Shown here in pieces: positions 40,248 to 45,679 of a DNA stretch of 45,679 bases. This DNA comes from a virus. The stretch is from the IMG/VR virus record IMGVR_UViG_3300028859_000032, positions 1 through 45,679 of that record. The stretch is one strand, 5' to 3'. The first letter of the stretch is position 1, and every line of letters starts with the position of its first letter. The position numbers were made by a program, and so were the translations under genes. The notes beneath the pieces are model-generated. The model was not told where the DNA came from. It saw only the letters and a program-made list of their open reading frames with translations, and made no database searches.

Positions 40248-41756
40248 TTAATCCTTCAATCGTATGTATTTAATGAGGTTTGGTCCACTGTCCAAATAGC
40301 ACTCTATTCTAGCTTGAAGGTGCCTGGCCATACTCTTATTATTTTCCACGTCAAAATCATAAATAATTGCTTTCTCTTTTGGCACACATTTTGAGGCCCA
40401 GTCATTTGACCTACCAAAACGAACTGCTCGACCCACCGCCGCTTGTTTGGTCTTAATTTCGCTTGTTCCACCAAACCAGTTTACTACGGAATGGCATGGG
40501 AAAATATTGACTCCTACGTGTAAGCAACTTGTGCCTACTAGTACCTTAACTTCGCTCTTATTGAACTTCTCAATACTTTCAGAAACCTTTACTTTAGGGA
40601 GACCCAATTCCACCAGTCTTTTCATGTTCTTTTCGCTATGAGCTATTGCGTAAGGAACTTCTAGCAGAGGGAGTAGCATTACTATCTGACTAAGTTCTTC
40701 ACATAAAATAAGGGTTTGTTTTCCTTGAGATAGGGCGGTTGCATTGGCTAGTCTAGCAGCAAAAGAAGCAATATTTTTATTATTCAAAAAATGGGCTCTC
40801 TTTTGGGCAAGACCATCGGTCGAGTTAAATTCTCCATTCGAAGACTTTAATGATACGATCCTGAATTCATGTGGGCAAATGTAACCTTTTTCTACGGCTT
40901 CCTGGGTCGGTAATTCGTACACTGTTTTGCCAATAATTGATTGCAGGAGAGGTAATGAGCCATCATTACGAGTTTGGGTAGCCGAAAGAAAAAATCTATA
41001 AGGAATATTGCCTAAGACTCCATGGCAAATGGTCTCTAGAGATTCGGCTCCAAATGTATGAGATTCATCGACAATCAATACATCCATGCTTGCAAAAAAC
41101 TCGTACTCTGGAGTTCCCTCTTTAAGATTTGCAATAGAGTCCCCAATAGCAATGGTTAGTTTTTTATCATATCTCTTTAAGCCATCTCCTAAATAGCCTA
41201 CATATTTGCTACCTAGATGATTTTCAAAGTTCTCAATAGATTCATGAAAAATTCCCTTACCAGGAACAACGATACAGGTTTTTAGTCCCATCTCCTTGCA
41301 TAGACTCAAAATAATGGCACTTTTACCTCCACCCGTAGTAATGCTGACATTCCCATGTTTTTGGGCAAGTAAATTGGCTATAGAACCGCTTTGATAAGGA
41401 TGCAGAGTAAATTTAAGAGGCTTCTTCCATGGAATCTTGGTAAAGTTCTTATATTGTACCTGATTTACAATTTGCAAATTAAAAGTTGACAAATGTGTTA
41501 GGGATCCAGGTCTAATGTAAATTCCATCCTCGTCCTCAAATACCAAGCATTTTGTTACCTGAGCCTTCAATCCATCTAAATGGGCAGTCCAACTAACAAC
41601 ATTTTGGTTTTTCCAGCGAAAATTATCGTAATGTCTCTTTATGAGATGTTTAACGGCTGTATTGTCGTAAGTAAGCTTGTCTTTTAGACAATAAAGCTCA
41701 TCTTCAGTATATGATACCAATCTCGCCTTAATTGGACTTTCTATGGTTATTTTCAT
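40248..41756 (-). CDS. SF2 DNA helicase, UvsW-like
   Basis: The protein has 502 residues. An N-terminal accessory domain (1-110) is followed by the SF2 core: Walker A TGGGKS (141-146), motif II DESH (230-233), motif III SAT (258-260) and motif VI QAAVGRAVRFGR in the second RecA-like domain. UvsW of T4 remodels forks and R-loops and switches origin-dependent to recombination-dependent replication; the same role is likely here. The gene starts in an ATGA overlap with the HNH gene. Confidence 0.8.
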   Translation of the reverse strand: MKITIESPIKARLVSYTEDELYCLKDKLTYDNTAVKHLIKRHYDNFRWKNQNVVSWTAHLDGLKAQVTKCLVFEDEDGIYIRPGSLTHLSTFNLQIVNQVQYKNFTKIPWKKPLKFTLHPYQSGSIANLLAQKHGNVSITTGGGKSAIILSLCKEMGLKTCIVVPGKGIFHESIENFENHLGSKYVGYLGDGLKRYDKKLTIAIGDSIANLKEGTPEYEFFASMDVLIVDESHTFGAESLETICHGVLGNIPYRFFLSATQTRNDGSLPLLQSIIGKTVYELPTQEAVEKGYICPHEFRIVSLKSSNGEFNSTDGLAQKRAHFLNNKNIASFAARLANATALSQGKQTLILCEELSQIVMLLPLLEVPYAIAHSEKNMKRLVELGLPKVKVSESIEKFNKSEVKVLVGTSCLHVGVNIFPCHSVVNWFGGTSEIKTKQAAVGRAVRFGRSNDWASKCVPKEKAIIYDFDVENNKSMARHLQARIECYLDSGPNLIKYIRLKD

Positions 41757-42463
41757 AATTTTAATGCTTTATTTATTTTATTTATATGCTGCAAGAATTC
41801 CTCATTGGACATGTTCGATTTCATTGATTGACAAACAAAACAACAACTTTGAATATTTAATGTTTTATAATAATTTTCGTTGTCTTTTCTGTCTACAGAA
41901 TTGAGTGGCATCGTTTTTGTTGGATCGTTTCTATTCTTACGAATGGAAAACCCTTTACAATAAGAACATGGCATTTTTGCCACTTCTACATACTGTTCTA
42001 AAGTCAAATGAGATTTTATATTTCTAAGAGTTGCGGCATGTAAATGACCTTCGTAAGCCCTATTTATTATGGACTGATTGTTTGGCAAAAGATGGCTACA
42101 TTCCTTGCTACAACCAATATTTTTTACCTTTTTGAGTTTATATGAACTTACTATGCATTTTTTTTCGCAATTACATTTGCAATTCCAATATCTACTTCCT
42201 CTTTTGTTTACCCCATAGAAAGACTCTACTATTAATTTTCCATACTTCTTACCCACAAAATCCACAAAATTTGGCCTACATTCACTTTTCCCACAACTTC
42301 TTATTAGCCCTTGGCTAAATGGATTTGATTTAACTATTTTTGTGTTTCCACAATCACACTTGCATACCCATAACATTCTATTATCTTTATCGCGTTTCTC
42401 CAAGGAACTTATGGCTATTAATTTTCCAAATTTAACGCCTGTCAAATCTAATGTCTTTCTCAT
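41753..42463 (-). CDS. HNH-type homing endonuclease with duplicated zinc modules
   Basis: The protein has 236 residues from the ATG at 42463; a TTG three codons earlier is possible. Two copies of a phage homing-protein module lie at about 5-50 and 68-118 (GVKFGKLIAISS...WVCKCDCGN and GKKYGKLIVESF...WNCKCNCEK). The C-terminal nuclease has CSYCKG, then NSVDRKDNENYYKTLNI and CCFVCQ, an HNH variant with zinc cysteines. It is the first gene of the minus block, just upstream of the UvsW-like helicase. Confidence 0.75.
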   Translation of the reverse strand: MRKTLDLTGVKFGKLIAISSLEKRDKDNRMLWVCKCDCGNTKIVKSNPFSQGLIRSCGKSECRPNFVDFVGKKYGKLIVESFYGVNKRGSRYWNCKCNCEKKCIVSSYKLKKVKNIGCSKECSHLLPNNQSIINRAYEGHLHAATLRNIKSHLTLEQYVEVAKMPCSYCKGFSIRKNRNDPTKTMPLNSVDRKDNENYYKTLNIQSCCFVCQSMKSNMSNEEFLQHINKINKALKL

Positions 42464-42566
42464 ATATATCAAGATTGCATCACTAATTTTTTCATGTGTG
42501 ATGAAACAGTGACTTACCGCCCTATAATAATATTGTATGTAGTTTTATAGAATAGGTCAATAGATA

Positions 42567-42575
42567 TGATATAAT
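42567..42575 (+). promoter_or_regulatory. TGATATAAT extended -10 promoter of the chaperonin gene
   Basis: A perfect extended -10 (TGnTATAAT) lies 27 bases before the ATG at 42602, with AAGGAGAT as ribosome site between. No consensus -35 is seen 17 bases upstream. The divergent region 42473-42601 also contains a second TATAAT-like stretch near 42522. This is the start of the right-hand plus-strand unit (chaperonin, terminase). Confidence 0.5.
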
Positions 42576-42601
42576 CAGTATAAGTTTTAAAAGGAGATTA
42601 A

Positions 42602-44392
42602 ATGGCATATCGTAAAGCAAAAACAGCACCTAAATTATATTTGGCCGATAAGGACAGAATTAAGGCAATCGTATTAGAAACCATGAATGATATCAGCCTT
42701 CTTGTCGGCGCGACACTTGGTCCCGGAGGTAAAGTCTGCTTATTGGAGTCTGATCATCAGGACATCTCAGACCGTATCTCTAAGGATGGTATCTCGGTAT
42801 TTCAATCAATGGCTCATCAGAATGCCTACAAGCATAGTATCATTGAAGTTGCTCGATCGTGTTCTCTTAGGACGGCCACCGAAGCTGGGGATGGCACAAC
42901 GACCACTGCGGTTTTAGCCAATGAAATTATTAAGAATATTTTTGCTTTTTGTGAAAATAATCCAAAAGAAAGTCCTCAAAAAACTGTTCGTCGTATCAAG
43001 AAAGTAATGGAAGACGTACTTCTTCCTTATATTAAGTCCCAAAGTATTAAAGTAACCCAAGAATCTAAGGACTTGCTTTTAAGCGTTGCTACCATCAGCG
43101 CCAACGGAGAAAAGGCTCTTGCTGAAGCAGTTCTTAAATGTTTCGAAGAAGTAGGTTTTGGCGAAAGCAGCCATGTTACTATTCGTGAGCTTCCTGGTCC
43201 AAGCGGATACAAAGTTGAACGAATTGAAGGATACCCAATCCCAATTGGCCTAGAGGAAAGTTCTGGTAAATACTTCACAAGTTTTATCAACGATCAAGGA
43301 AATCAACGAGCTTATTTAGAGAATCCTAAATTCATCATTTTTGATGGAGCAATTCAAGACCTATTGCCATTAAGCCCTCTTCTTAATGCTATTGAGGCAC
43401 GTATCCAAGAAGACCCTGCTAAAAATAAAGATCTTAAAAATCTTGTATTGGTTGCAAATGGATTTTCAGAGACAGTTATTTCTACGCTCGCATTTAACTT
43501 TGAGCAAACTGGCACTCTCCGAGTTCTTCCAATGAAAGCTCCAATGGCTCAATTCATGAACGCACAAAGTCATTGGTTAGTCGATTTGGCTGCCTTTACA
43601 GGAGCAAGAGTATTTGGCATGAAAAACCAAATTAATGACGCTACTGTTGAAGATTTAGGAAGCGGAATGGAAAGCTTTGAGGCCACACGTTTCAGAAGTA
43701 CATTGAGTGGTACTCCAGATGAAATAAATATCGAATGCCGCGCAGAAGAATTGACAACCCAACTTAAGAGAGCCGAATCAAAAGCTGAATCTGGTTGGTT
43801 AGAAGAACGTATTGCAAAAATCACTTCAGGTATCGCAAAACTTACGGTGGTTGGATCTTCTCCTGGAGATATCAAAGAAAGATGCGACCGAGCAGAGGAT
43901 GCAGTGTGCTCTATTCGTAGTAGTTTAACTAACGGAATTCTTCCGGGTGGTGGACGAGTAATTCTTAATATGGCTCTTAAATTATCTAACGAATTACCAA
44001 AAAACGATCCAGCTCTAGAAATTCTAATGCCATCTTTTATCAGTGTTGTAAACCGACTCCTTGAAAATGCCGGTTACAACGAAGAGCAGGCAGGAGAAGT
44101 ACTTGGTCATTTAGTCAGTAATCCAGAAGATGTTTACGATATCGAAAATCAAGTATTCGGAAAACCCGAAGAGTTGGGATTATTTGATGCTTGTAAGGCT
44201 GTAAGCGAAGCTCTACGTAACTCAGTTGAAATTGCAGGTGTTCTTGGAACTCTTGGTGGTATCGTAGTTCACCCTCGTGACTCTGATTTCGAGCGTAAAG
44301 AAGCTTCTCTTGATGAAGAATGGCGCAAAGTAAGTGCTAATCCAGATGCTTACCAGAACCCTGCTTTAAATAGAGCTAGACAGGGCGCTTAA
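42602..44392 (+). CDS. Phage GroEL-like chaperonin
   Basis: The protein has 596 residues, slightly longer than GroEL (about 548). Group I chaperonin signatures are present: VGATLGPGGKVCLLES (GroEL TLGPKGRNVVLD), GDGTTTTAVLA for ATP binding, and RAEDAVCSIRSSLTNGILPG (GroEL VEDALHATRAAVEEG), which keeps the catalytic Asp. The apical domain (about 190-400) diverges most. A ring ATPase that folds virion proteins is expected. A GroES-like candidate is encoded at 38527 on the other strand. The terminase gene follows after 4 bases. Confidence 0.85.
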   Translation: MAYRKAKTAPKLYLADKDRIKAIVLETMNDISLLVGATLGPGGKVCLLESDHQDISDRISKDGISVFQSMAHQNAYKHSIIEVARSCSLRTATEAGDGTTTTAVLANEIIKNIFAFCENNPKESPQKTVRRIKKVMEDVLLPYIKSQSIKVTQESKDLLLSVATISANGEKALAEAVLKCFEEVGFGESSHVTIRELPGPSGYKVERIEGYPIPIGLEESSGKYFTSFINDQGNQRAYLENPKFIIFDGAIQDLLPLSPLLNAIEARIQEDPAKNKDLKNLVLVANGFSETVISTLAFNFEQTGTLRVLPMKAPMAQFMNAQSHWLVDLAAFTGARVFGMKNQINDATVEDLGSGMESFEATRFRSTLSGTPDEINIECRAEELTTQLKRAESKAESGWLEERIAKITSGIAKLTVVGSSPGDIKERCDRAEDAVCSIRSSLTNGILPGGGRVILNMALKLSNELPKNDPALEILMPSFISVVNRLLENAGYNEEQAGEVLGHLVSNPEDVYDIENQVFGKPEELGLFDACKAVSEALRNSVEIAGVLGTLGGIVVHPRDSDFERKEASLDEEWRKVSANPDAYQNPALNRARQGA

Positions 44393-44396
44393 TAAT

Positions 44397-45679
44397 ATGG
44401 ATTTCAAAGCTTTAACAGATGAGCAGAAGAAGGAGATGGCGGACTTAATGTTCGAGCCTCTTTCTTCTGCTAGTGACGTTAAGGACTGGGCTCGGGCCTT
44501 TTTAGATCTAGAGCTTCCACTTGAAATTACAGATCCAGATAGCACAAGCTCTCCTCTCGATGCCGTGTGGCAAATCTACAATGGCGCTAAAAATAACTCA
44601 GGAGATATAACTCCAGGTTACATTTTGATGAGTTGTCGAGAAGGTATGAAAACCGTTTCTGTTGCGATATTGGAGCTTCTCATTATGCTCCATTTCCAAA
44701 GAACTGTAGCTCATGCTGCCGCAACCGAAGAGCAGTCAGCCGTTGCTATCGGTTACATTAACGATTTTATCACCAAAATTCAGCCCTTATTAGAATCTCG
44801 TGGCTGGGTAAACATGACCCAAAATAAACGGACTATTAAATATAAGACCCCGGAAGGAAAAGGTCCCTTCATTAAAATTTTAATTTGTACCCCTAAAGGT
44901 ATGAATTCTTTGCACGCTAACTTTTTGTTCCTGGATGAGTTGGATTTGGCCGATCCTGCAGCCATCAAACAAGGTAAAAACATTACCGGTTTCAGTCGTG
45001 GGTTTTATGGGGTTAAGGTTTATTTAAGTACTCGTAAGTACGCTTTCGGTAACATGCAAGACGCCCTAAATAAAGCCGCTGATATGAACTATAAGGTTCT
45101 TTCATGGAATATTCTGGACGTTACTGAAGCATGTCCACCTTCAAGGCACAAACCAGAACTTCCAAGACAGGACATGTTCGTTGGTAAGAACCTTCCGCTA
45201 GTAAGACTTACTGGCGATGAATTTAATGCTCTTTCTGATGTAGAAAAAGCTAAATACGACATGATCCCAAATGCATATGCTGGATGTGTTGGGTGCAAGC
45301 TTCTCCCTGTATGCAGAACACGATTAACTGAAAAACCTGCTTCAGCAACAGATGGTTTTTATAAACCTATTATTTCCATCATCAATAAGTTCGCCGAGAA
45401 TGACGTTGACGTTGCAGAGGCTGAGTTAATGTGCTGGAAGCCCGGTACTGCTGGATTGGTGTACCCAAGATATATCGATCGAAGTAATGGCGGAAATCTC
45501 ATTACCGTAAATCAAGCTTTTGAAACTCTCATAGGTAGTGCTCCTCCACCAAAAATTACTGAACAGAACATTTACTCCATTATTAAACAATTGGATCTAC
45601 CAATTTACTGTGCAGTGGATTGGGGTTTTGAGCACGATGCCGTTATCTTGGTTGCTGTTAAAGTGCCGAATGGTGAAGT
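44397..45679 (+). CDS. Terminase large subunit, 3' end cut by window edge
   Basis: The frame from ATG 44397 is open to the end, 427 residues so far. The ATPase motor shows a deviant Walker A (SCREGMKT, 79-86), Walker B FLFLDELDL (176-184) and coupling motif YLSTRK (209-214). The nuclease domain begins with AVDWGFEHDAV, whose D408 is the expected first metal ligand of the RNase H fold. A CVGCKLLPVC cluster (C297, C300, C306) may bind metal. It packages DNA into proheads. It directly follows the chaperonin, so the two are co-expressed. Confidence 0.8.
   Translation, partial: MDFKALTDEQKKEMADLMFEPLSSASDVKDWARAFLDLELPLEITDPDSTSSPLDAVWQIYNGAKNNSGDITPGYILMSCREGMKTVSVAILELLIMLHFQRTVAHAAATEEQSAVAIGYINDFITKIQPLLESRGWVNMTQNKRTIKYKTPEGKGPFIKILICTPKGMNSLHANFLFLDELDLADPAAIKQGKNITGFSRGFYGVKVYLSTRKYAFGNMQDALNKAADMNYKVLSWNILDVTEACPPSRHKPELPRQDMFVGKNLPLVRLTGDEFNALSDVEKAKYDMIPNAYAGCVGCKLLPVCRTRLTEKPASATDGFYKPIISIINKFAENDVDVAEAELMCWKPGTAGLVYPRYIDRSNGGNLITVNQAFETLIGSAPPPKITEQNIYSIIKQLDLPIYCAVDWGFEHDAVILVAVKVPNGE

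Noticed and set aside
1-45679. tRNA genes and CRISPR arrays
   Set aside because: I saw no T-loop/cloverleaf pattern in any gap and no regularly spaced direct repeats.

Overview
The window is part of a large tailed bacteriophage genome (Caudoviricetes). It carries a large terminase, tail-fibre-type proteins and a nearly complete phage-encoded replication and recombination set: a bacterial-type DNA polymerase III alpha subunit with a separate proofreading exonuclease, a DnaB-like helicase, an archaeo-eukaryotic-type primase, an SSB, a RecA/UvsX recombinase, an SbcCD (gp46/gp47-like) pair, a RuvC-like resolvase and a UvsW-like helicase. Base composition is AT-rich. Two predicted lipoproteins with a lipobox, two other exported proteins and a chaperonin point to a bacterial host, most likely Gram-negative. 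The sequence does not identify the host genus.

Layout. (1) 1-6.6 kb, plus strand: four large Gly/Ser/Thr/Ala-rich adhesin or fibre proteins built from shuffled beta modules, including lectin-like repeats and C1q-like domains. The first is cut by the left edge. (2) 6.6-7.03 kb: a convergent junction with only tiny ORFs. (3) 7.04-42.47 kb, minus strand: one long, tightly packed block, often with ATGA or TAATG overlaps. Read in the direction of transcription (right to left) it holds a UvsW-like helicase, a sigma-70-like factor, a GroES-like protein, the SbcD and SbcC homologues, an exported ClpP-like protease, an HTH protein (possible small terminase), a RuvC-like nuclease, a metallophosphoesterase, a DEDDh exonuclease, the DNA polymerase, a secreted subtilase, the SSB, a UvsY-like candidate, the RecA/UvsX protein, a possible structured RNA, the helicase, the primase, an HExxH peptidase, a CYTH enzyme and a PLP aminotransferase. 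(4) 42.6-45.68 kb, plus strand: a GroEL-like chaperonin followed by the large terminase, which is cut by the right edge.

How the parts fit. The minus block supplies DNA synthesis and recombination-dependent replication. The sigma-like factor could redirect host RNA polymerase to late promoters: a recurring TGATATA motif lies before three fibre genes, the chaperonin, the sigma gene and one further minus gene. GroEL-like and GroES-like proteins together would give the phage its own folding chamber for virion proteins. Five intact free-standing homing-type endonucleases and one decayed HNH tail are scattered through the replication block.

The least explained elements are a GC-rich, foldable, gene-free segment at 15.93-16.16 kb (candidate noncoding RNA or long leader), the exported ClpP-like protease and subtilase, the phage aminotransferase, and a polymerase PHP domain that has lost metal ligands and carries a beta-rich insertion.
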